Shown: positions 1 to 9,493, numbered from the stretch's first letter. The stretch: 64,000 nucleotides of DNA from Arthrobacter sp. Leaf69 (GCF_001422645.1 NZ_LMLR01000013.1:1-64000), one strand, 5' to 3'. The notes: generated from the letters alone by a model not told the origin. Program-made: numbers and translations.

Positions 1-80
1 GGGTGTGGGAGAGTAGGTCACCGCCGGAACATCATTAAGGTCGAGGACCCGGGTGTGGGAGAGTAGGTCACCGCCGGAAC
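1..80 (+). rRNA. 5S rRNA, 3' end fragment (partial, duplicated tail)
   Basis: The first 30 bases read like the end of an actinobacterial 5S rRNA, with the core GGGAGAGTAGGTC followed by a CCGCCGG-type 3' end. The 5' part lies outside the window. The same tail is repeated exactly 50 bases later, so the true 3' end of the intact 5S is uncertain. The call rests on resemblance to the 5S 3' stem and on the terminator directly downstream. Confidence 0.6.
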
Positions 81-100
81 ATCATTAAGGTCGAGGACCC
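1..100. repeat. Perfect 50-bp tandem duplication
   Basis: Bases 1-50 and 51-100 are identical. Each copy holds the 5S tail plus about 20 bases of downstream spacer up to the first bases of the terminator stem. Only the second copy continues into the full terminator hairpin. This is either a real slippage duplication at the end of an rRNA operon or an assembly artefact at a contig edge. Confidence 0.9.
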
Positions 101-121
101 CCAACCACGTTGGGGGTCCTC
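93..121 (+). terminator. rRNA operon terminator hairpin
   Basis: A 13-bp perfect stem (93-105 with 109-121) closes a CAC loop. It lies just after the duplicated 5S tail and fits the end of the rRNA transcript. The following bases are C/A-rich, not a clean T run. Confidence 0.7.
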
Positions 122-559
122 CCGCATTTAACCCCCCAACCACCACCAGGACCCTCCCGCACCACCGGCAGCCGCCCCACCAACCCTCCCTCACATCCGG
201 CCGGTCACACCACAACCCTCCCGCAGCTCCTGCGCGGGCGCTGCGCCACAGCTGAGGGAGCATCACCTACCCTGCTGCCGGAGCTGCGGGAGCGTCACCT
301 ACACTGCTGCCGGAGCTGCGGGAGCGGCCGCGATTCCGGTGCATGCCCGGCGGCGCTTGCAGCTAACGGTGCTCTGTGAGACTTGCCACCGCCTTGGTCG
401 AAAGACCCCCTGGCGTTCGTCGTGCGCAGGGGACTCGCCTAGAATTGGATGAGATGTACGGACTTCGAAGCGCTTGATTTCGGGTTGCGTAGGAACGAAA
501 CACGGAATAGAGCGGCTGCGATTGCGCCAGTGGTCAGCTCACAACAGGAGGAATCCAGC
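122..559. other. Intergenic region between the rRNA operon and the repeat-protein gene
   Basis: No convincing gene is seen. Bases 122-240 are C-rich with many CCCTCCC/CCTCCCGC words. Bases 247-326 carry three imperfect copies of a repeat of about 32 bp. A -10-like TAGAAT lies at 440-445 and is the best candidate start point for the gene at 560. A strong Shine-Dalgarno AGGAGGA stands 9-15 bases before that ATG. The short open frames across the region look like chance GC-rich frames. Confidence 0.5.
247..326. repeat. Three imperfect copies of a ~32-bp direct repeat
   Basis: The segment CTGCTGCCGGAGCTGCGGGA plus a following AGCGTCACCTACA occurs at 272-303 and again, truncated, at 304-326. A degenerate partial copy (GCTGAGGGAGCATCACCTACC) lies at 251-271. 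The unit has no obvious coding role. Confidence 0.6.
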
Positions 560-2682
560 ATGGCTGAGCACAACGACGGACATCGCGGCGGAAACGACCG
601 CGGCAACTATGGCGGTGGCCGCAATTCGGGTGGCGGCGGATTCCGTGGCACCAACAATTCCGGTGGCGACCCCCGTGGGTTCCGTGCCCGGGATGACCGC
701 GGATCCGAGGGATCCCGTCCCTCCTCCAATGATCGGGATCGCAAGCCGTATGGTGACCGCCCGGCGCGTGAAGGTGACCGCAAGCCGTACAGCGGTGGTG
801 GGGATCGTAAGCCGTATGGTGATCGTGGTCCGCGTGAAGGTGGCGGGGAGCGTCGGAGCTTTGGTGCCGGTGGTACCAGCGATCGTAAGCCGTACAGCGG
901 TGGTGGGGATCGTAAGCCCTACGGTGATCGTGGTCCGCGTGAAGGTGGCGGGGAGCGTCGGAGCTTTGGTGCCGGTGGTACGCCGTAAGCCGTACAGCGG
1001 TGGTGGGGATCGTAAGCCCTACGGTGATCGTGGTCCGCGTGAAGGTGGCGGGGAGCGTCGGAGCTTTGGTGCCGGTGGTACCAGTGACCGTAAGCCGTAC
1101 AGCGGTGGTGGGGATCGTAAGCCCTACGGTGATCGTGGTCCGCGTGAAGGTGGCGGGGAGCGTCGGAGCTTTGGTGCCGGTGGTACGCCGGTGGTACCAG
1201 CGATCGTAAGCCGTACAGCGGTGGTGGGGCTTTGGTGCCGGTGGTACCAGCGATCGTAAGCCGTACAGCGGTGGTGGGGATCGTAAGCCCTACGGTGATC
1301 GTGGTCCGCGTGAAGGTGGCGGGGAGCGTCGGAGCTTTGGTGCCGGTGGTACGAGCGATCGTAAGCCGTACAGCGGTGGTGGGGATCGTAAGCCCTACGG
1401 TGATCGTGGTCCGCGTGAAGGTGGCGGGGAGCACCGTAACTTCGGCGGCGACCGTGACCGCAAGCCGTACAGCGGCGGAGACAACCGGAAGCCGTTCGGC
1501 AGCCGTGATGACCGTCCGGCCCGCAGCTTCGACCGCGGCGACTCCGGCCCGCGCCAGTTCGGCCGCGACAAGGCAGAAGACCGCCCGGTCCGCGTTCCGA
1601 ATGCCCGGGACCTGCGCAGCGCCAACCGCCCCGACCGCGAGCGTTCGCCGCAGATCGACGACGACGTTACGGGCAAGGAACTGGACCGTGCAACACAGCA
1701 CCAGATCAAGACCCTCGAGGACAACAGCGCCGAGTGGGTGGCCCGGCACCTCGTGATGGCCGGGCGCCTGATCGACGACGAACCGGAACTCGCCTTCCAG
1801 CACGCCCTCGCGGCCAGCCGCCGCGGAGGCCGCCTCGCCGCCGTCCGCGAAGCCGTGGGGCTCACCGCCTACGCCGCCGGCCACTATGGCGAAGCCCTCC
1901 GCGAGTTCCGCACCTACCGGCGGATCAGCGGCTCCAACATGCACCTGCCCGTGATGGCCGACTGCGAACGCGGACTCGGCCGGCCCGATCGCGCCCTGGA
2001 GATGGCACGCTCCGAGGAAGCCAAGGACCTCGACGCCCCGGGCAAGGCGGAACTGGCCATCGTGGCCGCCGGCGCCCGTACTGATCTGGGTCAGCTGGAC
2101 GCTGCCGTCTCCGAACTGGAAATCGTCCAGCTGGATATCAACCGGGCGTTCTCCTACAGCCCGCGCCTGTTCCGCGCCTACGCCGAGGCCCTGGCCGCAG
2201 TAGGCCGCACGGCCGAATCCGAGAAGTGGCAGCGCCAGGCCGTGGTTGCCGAGAACGCCCTCGGCCTCGACGTCACGGAGGACCCGGACATCATCGACCT
2301 CGGCTGGGACGAGGAAGAGGAAGCCCGCGAAGAAGAGCAGCAGCGCCGACTCCTCGCCGAGCAGAGTGCCCAGCGGTCCGCTGCGGCCGGCGAGCAGGCG
2401 CCGCGTGCTGCCAGCGCCGAGGCTGTTGCCGGTCTTCCGGAATCGACTGAAGGGGCTGTGAACCATGACGAAGGCTCTGACGACGCGGAATCCGACTTCT
2501 GGGAGTCTGACGACGCAGAGTCCGATGATGACTCCGTCGAAAAGGACGCCCTGGACCGCTCCGAGGTTCTGACTGGTGACGACTCCGACAGCGGACACGA
2601 CGACACCGAGACGGGACACGGTGATTCCGACGACGACTCGCGCGACGCCGATTCCCGCGCGCCGGAACGCTTTGAGGGCTGA
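560..2682 (+). pseudogene. Gly/Arg-rich repeat protein with C-terminal TPR-like domain, frameshifted in the repeats
   Basis: Function unknown. From the ATG at 560, preceded by AGGAGGA, an N-terminal region rich in Gly, Arg and Asp runs into near-identical 35-residue units containing DRKPYSGGGDRKPYGDRG. The frame stops at 986-988 because the unit junction has lost bases. Repeat coding then continues in a second frame (about 984-1186), returns briefly to the first, and settles from 1228 in the frame that stays open to 2682. The last ~320 residues look like helical TPR-type repeats followed by a very acidic tail. Its place before a HAD phosphatase, a small protein and tlyA matches Rv1691-Rv1694 of M. 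tuberculosis, where Rv1691 is also TPR-like. Repairing three repeat-junction indels would give one protein of about 700 residues. The breaks may be assembly errors, phase variation or true decay. Confidence 0.65.
776..1461 (+). repeat. 105-bp coding tandem repeat array with irregular junctions
   Basis: The unit is 105 bp (35 codons). Copies start at 776, 881, about 982, 1086, 1202 (internally deleted), 1252 and 1357, the last one diverging. Units are nearly identical at DNA level. The junctions at ~982 (net loss of 5 bases), ~1187 (11-base duplication of GCCGGTGGTAC) and ~1229 (large internal deletion) are not all multiples of three and change the reading frame. Confidence 0.85.
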
Positions 2683-2688
2683 TCGGGA

Positions 2689-3681
2689 ATGGCCGCACCG
2701 GAACTGATCTCGACGTTCGACGCCCTTCTCGCTGACCTGGACGGTGTGGTCTACGCGGGACCGCACGCCATTCCGGGCGCCGTGGAATCCCTGCGCCGCC
2801 TGGCCGGGATCGGCGTCGGCCTTGGCTACGTCACGAACAACGCCTCCCGGACGCCCGCCCAGGTGGCCCAGCACCTGCGGGAGTTGGGGGCACCGGCGGA
2901 GGACCACCAGGTGGTCAGCTCCTCGCAGGCTGCGGGTGAGCTGCTGGCATCACTGCTGCCGGCGGGTGCCCGCGTGTTGATCACCGGCGGGGCTTCACTG
3001 GCCCAGGAGATCGAGCTGGCAGGGCTGGTGCCGGTCCGCAGTGGATCGGAGGAGCCTGTCGCCGTCGTGCAGGGGTTCCATCCGGAGCTCGGGTGGAAAG
3101 ACCTGGCGGAAGCCGCGTATGTCATTGCCGGCGGCGCCCTGTGGGTGGCCACGAACACGGACATGTCCATTCCCCAGGCCCGGGGCATGGCGCCCGGCAA
3201 CGGCACGCTGGTTGCCGCCGTAGCCGCCGCCACCGGGCAGCGGCCCCTCGTCGCCGGGAAGCCGGAAGCGCCTTTGTTCCATGCCGCCGCGAAACGGCTG
3301 GCCGCCGATCGGCCGCTCGTCGTCGGCGACCGCCTGGACACCGACATCCTGGGCGGGAACAACGCCGGTTTCGCCACGGTCGCCGTCCTGACCGGCGTCG
3401 ACACGAGGGAGTCGATCCTTGCCGCCCGCACGCTGGAGCGGCCCGACTACCTCATCAACGACCTCACCGACCTCTACCGCCCCTACCCTGCAATCGAGCT
3501 CGACGACGCCGGGCAGCACCTTTGCGGCGCGGCCTCCGCCCTCGTCGACGGGCAGACGGTCCGGGTCAGCGGCGATCCGGGCGACCTCGACGCCTGGCGG
3601 GCCGCGTGTTCGGCCTGGTGGACGGCCAACCCCGAGGCCGCTGCGGCCTCGGCGCCGGTCCTGGAATGGCGGGATCACTAG
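2689..3681 (+). CDS. HAD-superfamily hydrolase, class IIA (NagD/PGP-like phosphatase)
   Basis: A 330-residue HAD phosphatase, probably acting on a small phosphorylated metabolite; the substrate cannot be told from sequence. Motif I is DLDGVVY near residue 16, followed by the IIA feature VTNNASRTP (motif II). The conserved Lys appears in VAGKPEAPLF and motif III in VVGDRLDTDILGGNNAG. The last ~55 residues form a less conserved tail. It starts 6 bases after the repeat-protein stop and is probably co-transcribed with it. In M. tuberculosis the equivalent neighbour is Rv1692. The stop codon falls in the first of two copies of TGGCGGGATCACTAG. Confidence 0.85.
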   Translation: MAAPELISTFDALLADLDGVVYAGPHAIPGAVESLRRLAGIGVGLGYVTNNASRTPAQVAQHLRELGAPAEDHQVVSSSQAAGELLASLLPAGARVLITGGASLAQEIELAGLVPVRSGSEEPVAVVQGFHPELGWKDLAEAAYVIAGGALWVATNTDMSIPQARGMAPGNGTLVAAVAAATGQRPLVAGKPEAPLFHAAAKRLAADRPLVVGDRLDTDILGGNNAGFATVAVLTGVDTRESILAARTLERPDYLINDLTDLYRPYPAIELDDAGQHLCGAASALVDGQTVRVSGDPGDLDAWRAACSAWWTANPEAAAASAPVLEWRDH

Positions 3682-3715
3682 GCTGCCTGGATCAACGGAC
3701 TGGCGGGATCACTAG
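3666..3715 (+). repeat. 15-bp direct repeat at the HAD gene stop codon
   Basis: TGGCGGGATCACTAG occurs at 3667-3681 (including the HAD stop) and again at 3702-3716. The second copy contributes the first bases of a TAGACT -10-like hexamer before the next gene. Confidence 0.7.
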
Positions 3716-3718
3716 ACT
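3713..3718 (+). promoter_or_regulatory. -10-like TAGACT, possible leaderless promoter
   Basis: TAGACT ends 7 bases before the ATG at 3726, which would place the transcription start at or next to the start codon. No clear -35 was recognised. Confidence 0.4.
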
Positions 3719-3725
3719 GGTGAGC

Positions 3726-4013
3726 ATGACCGAGCTGAACCACACCACTGAGACGGATCCCGACAGGGGAGACGCCCACGTGACCTGGCCGGCTGTTCCC
3801 GTGAATCCGGCGGAAGCAGGCGACGCCGCGGGAAATACGGGGTCCCGGGACCCGGACGTCGACGCCCTGCTGGACCGACTCGGCCAACTGCCGGAACTGC
3901 CGGTGGCCCGGCACGGGGAGGTCTACGCCGGCCTGCACGACGACCTGCTGGCCGCCCTGAACGAGTCCGTCAACACCACCGCAACGGGGGATGCCACGCA
4001 TGAGCAGGCTTGA
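3726..4013 (+). CDS. Small acidic protein upstream of tlyA (unknown function)
   Basis: A 95-residue, Asp/Glu/Thr-rich protein with no signal peptide or membrane segment. Residues ~40-80 may form two amphipathic helices (DVDALLDRLGQL and EVYAGLHDDLLAALNESV). The ATG at 3726 was chosen because it is the first start in the frame after the HAD stop and follows a TAGACT hexamer. The 3' end overlaps the tlyA start by 14 bases, which suggests translational coupling. A similarly placed small gene (Rv1693) precedes tlyA in M. tuberculosis. No function is assigned. Confidence 0.7.
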   Translation: MTELNHTTETDPDRGDAHVTWPAVPVNPAEAGDAAGNTGSRDPDVDALLDRLGQLPELPVARHGEVYAGLHDDLLAALNESVNTTATGDATHEQA

Positions 4014-4812
4014 CCAGGCCCTCGTCAGCCGCGGGCTGGCGAGGTCCCGCACCCATGCCGCACGCCTCATCGCCGAAGGCAAAGTCAGCACCGACGGGGA
4101 AGTGCTGGCCAAGGCCTCCCTACAGGTCGGGGACGACACCAACCTCGACGTGGCCGCCTCGGTAGAGGACAACTACGTCAGCCGTGCCGGGCACAAGCTC
4201 GCCGGCGCGCTGGACGCCTTCCCCGCCGTCACGGTGGCCGGCAAGCGGTGCCTCGACGCCGGTGCCTCCACCGGCGGGTTCACCGACGTGCTGCTGCGAC
4301 GCGGCGCGGACCACGTGGTGGCCGTCGACGTCGGGCATGACCAGCTGGTCCCCGCGATCCGGAACGACCCTCGGGTGTCCGTCCACGAAGGCCTCAACGT
4401 CCGGTACATGACAGCGGATGAGATCGGCGGACCGGCGGCGTTGACCGTCGCGGACCTGTCCTTCATCTCGCTGACCCTCGTGCTGGCACCCCTCGCGGCC
4501 TGCACCGATCCGGGCGGGGACTTGGTCCTGATGGTCAAGCCGCAGTTCGAGATCGGCAAGGACCGGCTGGGCCGCACCGGCGTCGTCACCTCGGAGTGGG
4601 AGCGCCGCCTCGCCGTGGGCAAAGTCGCGGCGAAAGCCATGGACACCGGGCTGGAACTGAAAGGCCTCGCCAGCAGCCCGCTGCCCGGCCAGGACGGAAA
4701 CGTCGAGTACTTCCTGTGGATAAGCCGCGGGATCGCAACAGACCTGCCTAAGATCGAAGAGCGGGACGCAGCCGTTGCTGCGTTACTCGGATCAATCTGG
4801 CCCAAGTACTAA
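4000..4812 (+). CDS. tlyA: TlyA-family rRNA 2'-O-methyltransferase
   Basis: A 270-residue protein expected to 2'-O-methylate 16S and 23S rRNA, the modification linked to capreomycin sensitivity in mycobacteria. An N-terminal S4 RNA-binding domain (RLDQALVSRGLARSRTHAA) is followed by an FtsJ/RrmJ-type domain with the SAM motif DAGASTGGFTDVLL, the acidic VDVGHDQL, ADLSFISL and the LVMVKPQFE strand. The ATG at 4000 was preferred over the in-frame ATG at 3991 because family members begin directly at the S4 domain and a G-rich Shine-Dalgarno lies at 3986-3990. nadK follows after 22 bases. Confidence 0.93.
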   Translation: MSRLDQALVSRGLARSRTHAARLIAEGKVSTDGEVLAKASLQVGDDTNLDVAASVEDNYVSRAGHKLAGALDAFPAVTVAGKRCLDAGASTGGFTDVLLRRGADHVVAVDVGHDQLVPAIRNDPRVSVHEGLNVRYMTADEIGGPAALTVADLSFISLTLVLAPLAACTDPGGDLVLMVKPQFEIGKDRLGRTGVVTSEWERRLAVGKVAAKAMDTGLELKGLASSPLPGQDGNVEYFLWISRGIATDLPKIEERDAAVAALLGSIWPKY

Positions 4813-4834
4813 TAGCACCAGAAGGCGGAACCCG

Positions 4835-5875
4835 ATGAGCAGGCGCGTCCTCATCCTTGCCCACACCGGCCGTGAGGAGTCCCTCAAGGCTGCCTGGGAG
4901 GCATGCGCCCGGCTCCACGACGCCGGCATCGTTCCCGTGATGCTGAAATCCGAGCTCGGCGACATGGTCCGCTTTTTCGGACGCCTCGACCAGCCCGTCG
5001 AGATTCTCCACGACCACGTGATGCTGCCCGACGTCGAACTCGTTATGGTGCTCGGCGGCGACGGCACCATCCTCCGCGCGGCGGAGCTGGTGCGCGAAGT
5101 CGACGTGCCCCTGCTCGGCGTCAACCTCGGCCACGTGGGCTTCCTGGCCGAGAGCGAGCGGGCGGACCTGGCCCAGACCGTCGAATGGATCGCGAGCCGC
5201 GAATACACCGTGGAAGAGCGGATGACCATCGACGTCCAAGTCTGGGTCCGCGGACAGAAAATCTGGCACACCTGGGCCCTCAACGAGGCCGCGATCGAAA
5301 AAGGCAACCGGGAACGGATGCTCGAGGTGGTCACCGAGGTCGACGAACGGCCTCTCACCTCCTTCGGCTGCGACGGCGTTGTCCTGGCTACCCCCACCGG
5401 CTCCACCGCCTACGCCTTTTCGGCCGGGGGCCCGGTGGTGTGGCCCGAGGTTGAAGCGCTGCTGATCGTGCCCATCAGCGCCCACGCGCTCTTCGCCAAG
5501 CCGCTGGTGGTCTCGCCCCGGTCCCGGCTGGCGGTCGAAATCCTGAACCGCACCAATGCGCAGGGCGTGCTGTGGTGCGACGGCCGGCGTTCAGTGGACC
5601 TGCCGCCCGGAGCCCGCGTGGAAGTGACCCGCTCCGCCACGCCCGTGCGGCTGGCCCGCACGCACCAGACACCCTTCTCCGGCCGCCTGGTCCGCAAGTT
5701 CGAACTGCCCATCCAAGGCTGGCGGGGACCCATGCCTCAGGCCGCCACCATCCACACGGGGCCGGTGCCGGTCATCCGCACACCCCGCCCGATGCCCCCG
5801 CTTCCCACTCCGCCGCAGGCTGGGCCAGGCGACCCGGGGCCCGCCGAGACCACCGATCCATCGACTGCGAAGTGA
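4835..5875 (+). CDS. nadK: NAD kinase
   Basis: Phosphorylates NAD to NADP in the cytoplasm. The protein is 346 residues, with the diagnostic GGDGT motif (VLGGDGTILRAAE) near residue 75, the NE motif in LNEAAIEKGN, and the glycine-rich TPTGSTAYAFSAGGP. About 45 residues after the usual end of the domain form a Pro-rich tail (PRPMPPLPTPPQ), longer than in many bacterial enzymes and likely disordered. The ATG at 4835 starts MSRRVLILAHTGR, the typical actinobacterial N-terminus. It sits 22 bases after tlyA and 3 bases before recN, the tlyA-nadK-recN order conserved in actinobacteria. Confidence 0.95.
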   Translation: MSRRVLILAHTGREESLKAAWEACARLHDAGIVPVMLKSELGDMVRFFGRLDQPVEILHDHVMLPDVELVMVLGGDGTILRAAELVREVDVPLLGVNLGHVGFLAESERADLAQTVEWIASREYTVEERMTIDVQVWVRGQKIWHTWALNEAAIEKGNRERMLEVVTEVDERPLTSFGCDGVVLATPTGSTAYAFSAGGPVVWPEVEALLIVPISAHALFAKPLVVSPRSRLAVEILNRTNAQGVLWCDGRRSVDLPPGARVEVTRSATPVRLARTHQTPFSGRLVRKFELPIQGWRGPMPQAATIHTGPVPVIRTPRPMPPLPTPPQAGPGDPGPAETTDPSTAK

Positions 5876-5878
5876 TCC

Positions 5879-7618
5879 ATGCTTGAAGAACTGAGAATCC
5901 GCGACCTGGGCGTCATCACCGACGCCACGCTGCCCCTCGGCCCGGGCCTGAGCGTCGTGACCGGTGAAACAGGTGCCGGCAAGACCATGGTGGTGACCGC
6001 CGTCGGGCTGCTGCTCGGCGCACGGTCCGACGCCGGCGCCGTCCGCAGCGGCGCGAAAAGCGCCGCCGCGGAGGCTACCGTGAGGCTCGACGCCGGGCAC
6101 CCTGCCGTGGCGCGCGCCCGTGAGGCCGGGGCAGAGGTCGAGGAGTTCGACGGCGGCGCCGAACTGTTGCTGGCCCGCAGCGTGGGTGCGGACGGGCGAA
6201 GCCGGGCCTACCTCGGCGGTCGCGCCGCGCCCGTGGGCGTGCTCGGGGAGATCGGCGAAACCCTCGTGGTGGTCCACGGCCAGTCCGAACAGATCCGGCT
6301 CAAGAGCCCGGTCGCGCAGCGCGGGGCCCTCGACAAATTCGCGGGGGAGAGCCTCGCCGCCACACTGGGCAGCTACCAGGAGCTCCACGCCCACTGGAAG
6401 TCCAGCCAGGCCGAGCTCGATGAGCTTCGCAGCGCCGCCCGGGAGCGGCTCCGCGAAGCCGAATCGCTCGAGGTTGCCCTGGCCGAAATCGACGCCGTCG
6501 ACCCGCAGCCCGGCGAGGACGAGTCGCTCAAAGCGGAGGCCGTCAAGCTCGCGAACGTCGAGGAACTCCGGATCGCGGCCACGACGGCACACCAGGCGCT
6601 CATCGCCGAGGACTTCGGCGACGGCAACGACGCCACGGCCCTCGTCGACGCCGCCAAACGCACGCTGGAGCACGTCGCCGAACATGACGAGGAGCTCGGC
6701 TCCGCGGCCGCCCGGCTGGCCGAGGTGGGCTTCCTGCTCAACGACATCGCCACCGAACTTGCCAGCTACCAGGCCGCCCTCGACACCGAGGGCCCGGAAC
6801 GGCTCGCCGAGATCGAGGACCGCCGCGCCGCCCTTGCGAAGCTGGTCCGCAAGTACGCTCCGAGCATCGACGAGGTGCTGGAGTGGGCCGAGCAGGCCCG
6901 GAAACGGTTCCTGGAGCTGCAGGACGACTCCACCCGGATCGAGGCGCTGGACGCCGAAGTGACGCGCGCCGAAGCGGAGCTGACCAAGCAGGCCGCCGCC
7001 ATCAGCAAGCTCCGGAAGAAAGCAGCCAAGGACCTCTCCGCCCGCGTCAGCGCCGAGCTGAAGGCCCTGGCGATGGCGGATGCCACCCTGGTGATCAACG
7101 TCGAATCCGGCGGGCAGCCGGGGCCGTACGGAGCGGACGAGATTGCCTTCCTGCTCCAGCCGCACTCCGGCGCCCCGGCCCGGCCGCTGGGCAAGGGTGC
7201 CTCCGGCGGTGAACTGTCCCGCGTGATGCTCGCCATCGAAGTGGTGCTGGCCGCCGTCGATCCGGTCCCCACGTTCGTCTTCGACGAGGTGGACGCCGGC
7301 GTGGGCGGCCGCGCCGCCGTCGAGATCGGCCGCCGCCTGGCGATGCTCGCCCGGCACGTCCAGGTGCTGGTGGTCACCCACCTGCCGCAGGTGGCAGCCT
7401 TCGCCGACCAGCACATCCGGGTCACAAAGACCTCGGTGCGCGGCGCTGACGGGGCCACCGCCACTGGTTTCACCTCCAGCGACGTCCAGCTCCTCGACGA
7501 AGGGGAGCGCGTCCGGGAGCTGGCCCGCATGCTCGCCGGCCAGGAGGATTCCGAATCCGCCCAGGCCCACGCCCAGGAGTTGCTGGACGACGCCAAACTC
7601 CTGCCGCAGCAGGCCTGA
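5879..7618 (+). CDS. recN: DNA repair ATPase RecN
   Basis: An SMC-like ATPase acting at double-strand breaks during recombinational repair. At 579 residues it has the usual length. Walker A is GETGAGKT near residue 30. A long helical coiled-coil middle (about residues 150-370) follows, then the signature region [16 protein letters not shown] and Walker [14 protein letters not shown]. It lies 3 bases after nadK and is most likely in one transcript with tlyA and nadK. Confidence 0.95.
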   Translation: MLEELRIRDLGVITDATLPLGPGLSVVTGETGAGKTMVVTAVGLLLGARSDAGAVRSGAKSAAAEATVRLDAGHPAVARAREAGAEVEEFDGGAELLLARSVGADGRSRAYLGGRAAPVGVLGEIGETLVVVHGQSEQIRLKSPVAQRGALDKFAGESLAATLGSYQELHAHWKSSQAELDELRSAARERLREAESLEVALAEIDAVDPQPGEDESLKAEAVKLANVEELRIAATTAHQALIAEDFGDGNDATALVDAAKRTLEHVAEHDEELGSAAARLAEVGFLLNDIATELASYQAALDTEGPERLAEIEDRRAALAKLVRKYAPSIDEVLEWAEQARKRFLELQDDSTRIEALDAEVTRAEAELTKQAAAISKLRKKAAKDLSARVSAELKALAMADATLVINVESGGQPGPYGADEIAFLLQPHSGAPARPLGKGASGGELSRVMLAIEVVLAAVDPVPTFVFDEVDAGVGGRAAVEIGRRLAMLARHVQVLVVTHLPQVAAFADQHIRVTKTSVRGADGATATGFTSSDVQLLDEGERVRELARMLAGQEDSESAQAHAQELLDDAKLLPQQA

Positions 7619-7694
7619 GCACCCCTGCACGGCGGGCTGGAGCTGGACGACAATCACAGCCGCTTTGCCGCAAACAGACCCTTGGAAGGCTGAA

Positions 7695-9464
7695 ATGATG
7701 ATAGGCTCGAACCCCGTGGTGCAGCGATCAAATTCCCGTGTAAATTCCCGGTTCCCGGGCTCGTCCAAGACGACCAAACACATCTTCGTCACCGGTGGTG
7801 TGGCGTCCTCGCTCGGTAAGGGACTGACGGCTTCGAGCCTCGGTCACCTCCTGCGGGCACGCGGCTTGTCTGTAACAATGCAAAAGCTCGATCCCTACCT
7901 GAATGTGGATCCGGGCACGATGAATCCCTTCCAGCACGGCGAAGTATTCGTGACTGACGACGGCGCCGAAACGGACCTCGACATCGGCCACTACGAGCGC
8001 TTCCTCGATGAGAACCTCGAAGGCTCGGCGAACGTCACGACCGGCCAGGTCTACTCCACCGTGATCGCGAAGGAACGCCGCGGCGAATACCTCGGCGACA
8101 CCGTCCAGGTCATCCCGCACATCACCGATGAAATCAAGCGGCGCATGCGGCTTCCCGCCGAGGGCAAGCACGCTCCCGACGTGATCATCACCGAAATCGG
8201 CGGCACCGTAGGCGACATCGAGTCGCAGCCGTTCCTTGAATCCGCCCGCCAGGTCCGCCAGGACATCGGCCGCGGAAACGTGTTCTTCCTCCACGTCTCC
8301 CTTGTGCCGTACATCGGCCCGTCCCAGGAACTGAAGACCAAGCCGACGCAGCACTCCGTTGCCGCGCTGCGTTCCATCGGCATCCAGCCCGAGGCGATCG
8401 TGATCCGTTCGGACCGCGAAGTCCCGCAGGCCATGCGCGACAAGATCGGCCGCATGTGCGACGTCGACATCGACGCCGTCATCGGCTGCCCGGATGCCCC
8501 CAGCATCTACGACATCCCGAAGACCCTGCACTCCCAGGGCCTGGATTCCTACATCGTCCGCGCCCTGGACCTTCCGTTCAAGGATGTTGACTGGACCAGC
8601 TGGGACAAGCTCCTGGACGCGGTCCACAACCCCAAGCACGAGGTTGAAATCGCCCTGGTCGGCAAATACATCGACCTGCCGGACGCCTACCTGTCCGTAA
8701 CCGAGGCGCTGCGCGCCGGCGGTTTCGCCAATGACACCAAGGTCAAGATCCGCTGGGTCCCCTCGGATGAATGCGACACCCACGAGGGCGCGGTCAAGTC
8801 CCTGGACGGAGTCGACGCGATCTGTGTTCCGGGCGGCTTCGGCATCCGCGGACTCGAAGGCAAGCTCGGCGCGCTGAAGTATGCCCGCGAAAGCAAGCTT
8901 CCGGTCCTGGGTCTCTGCCTGGGCCTGCAGTGCATGGTGATCGAGTACGCCCGCAACGTGGTGGGCCTTGAGGGCGCTTCCTCGTCCGAATTCGAGCCGG
9001 ATTCGAAGTACCCGGTGATCGCCACGATGGAAGAGCAGCTGGACTTCGTCGACGGCAAGGGCGACCTGGGCGGCACCATGCGCCTGGGACTGTATGAGGC
9101 CAAGCTGGACGAGGGTTCCGTGGTCGCCGAGACCTACGGCACCACCAAGGTCAGCGAACGGCACCGCCACCGCTACGAGGTCAACAACAAGTACCGCGAC
9201 CAGATTGCCGCCAAGGGCCTGGTCTTCTCCGGAACGTCGCCCGACGGCAAGCTCGTGGAGTACGTCGAACTTCCCCGCGAAGTCCACCCGTACTACGTGG
9301 CCACGCAGGCGCACCCGGAGCTCAGCTCACGCCCCACCCGGCCGCACGCGCTGTTCTCCGGACTGGTGAAGGCTGCTCTGGAGCACCAGCATGGCGCGGA
9401 CCAGCCTGCTGCGCCCGTTGCCAAGGCGGCCGCTGCCAAGCCTTCCCCGGCAGTGTCGAAGTAA
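7695..9464 (+). CDS. pyrG: CTP synthase
   Basis: Makes CTP from UTP with glutamine as amide donor. The synthetase domain begins [15 protein letters not shown] and includes the nucleotide-binding region ([16 protein letters not shown]). The C-terminal class I glutamine amidotransferase has the Cys nucleophile in [14 protein letters not shown] and the HPE dyad near [14 protein letters not shown] poorly conserved Ala/Lys tail ends the 589-residue protein. The ATG at 7695 has GGAAGG 5 bases upstream. The GTG at 7716 (VVQRSNSRV) is a good alternative because it follows a TAGGCT hexamer by 8 bases. The Nudix gene begins 29 bases downstream. Confidence 0.94.
   Translation: MMIGSNPVVQRSNSRVNSRFPGSSKTTKHIFVTGGVASSLGKGLTASSLGHLLRARGLSVTMQKLDPYLNVDPGTMNPFQHGEVFVTDDGAETDLDIGHYERFLDENLEGSANVTTGQVYSTVIAKERRGEYLGDTVQVIPHITDEIKRRMRLPAEGKHAPDVIITEIGGTVGDIESQPFLESARQVRQDIGRGNVFFLHVSLVPYIGPSQELKTKPTQHSVAALRSIGIQPEAIVIRSDREVPQAMRDKIGRMCDVDIDAVIGCPDAPSIYDIPKTLHSQGLDSYIVRALDLPFKDVDWTSWDKLLDAVHNPKHEVEIALVGKYIDLPDAYLSVTEALRAGGFANDTKVKIRWVPSDECDTHEGAVKSLDGVDAICVPGGFGIRGLEGKLGALKYARESKLPVLGLCLGLQCMVIEYARNVVGLEGASSSEFEPDSKYPVIATMEEQLDFVDGKGDLGGTMRLGLYEAKLDEGSVVAETYGTTKVSERHRHRYEVNNKYRDQIAAKGLVFSGTSPDGKLVEYVELPREVHPYYVATQAHPELSSRPTRPHALFSGLVKAALEHQHGADQPAAPVAKAAAAKPSPAVSK
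7702..7707 (+). promoter_or_regulatory. -10-like TAGGCT before pyrG
   Basis: TAGGCT (in TGATAGGCT, an extended -10 form) ends 8 bases before an in-frame GTG at 7716. If it is used, pyrG would be read from a nearly leaderless mRNA starting at that GTG, not from the ATG at 7695. Confidence 0.35.
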
Positions 9465-9493
9465 AAATCCCAACTGAATCAAAGGACGGCGCG

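Noticed and set aside
776..1461. CRISPR array
   Set aside because: Units are contiguous coding repeats of 105 bp with no unique spacers, and no cas genes are in the window.
919..2907. A 662-codon minus-strand frame opposite the repeat protein and HAD gene
   Set aside because: Its repeats are the antisense reading of the 105-bp units. The plus strand has the Shine-Dalgarno, the acidic tail typical of a real protein and conserved gene order.
5591..7792. A 733-codon minus-strand frame across nadK end, recN and the pyrG start
   Set aside because: Shadow of recN and nadK; it crosses three real genes and has no recognisable domain.
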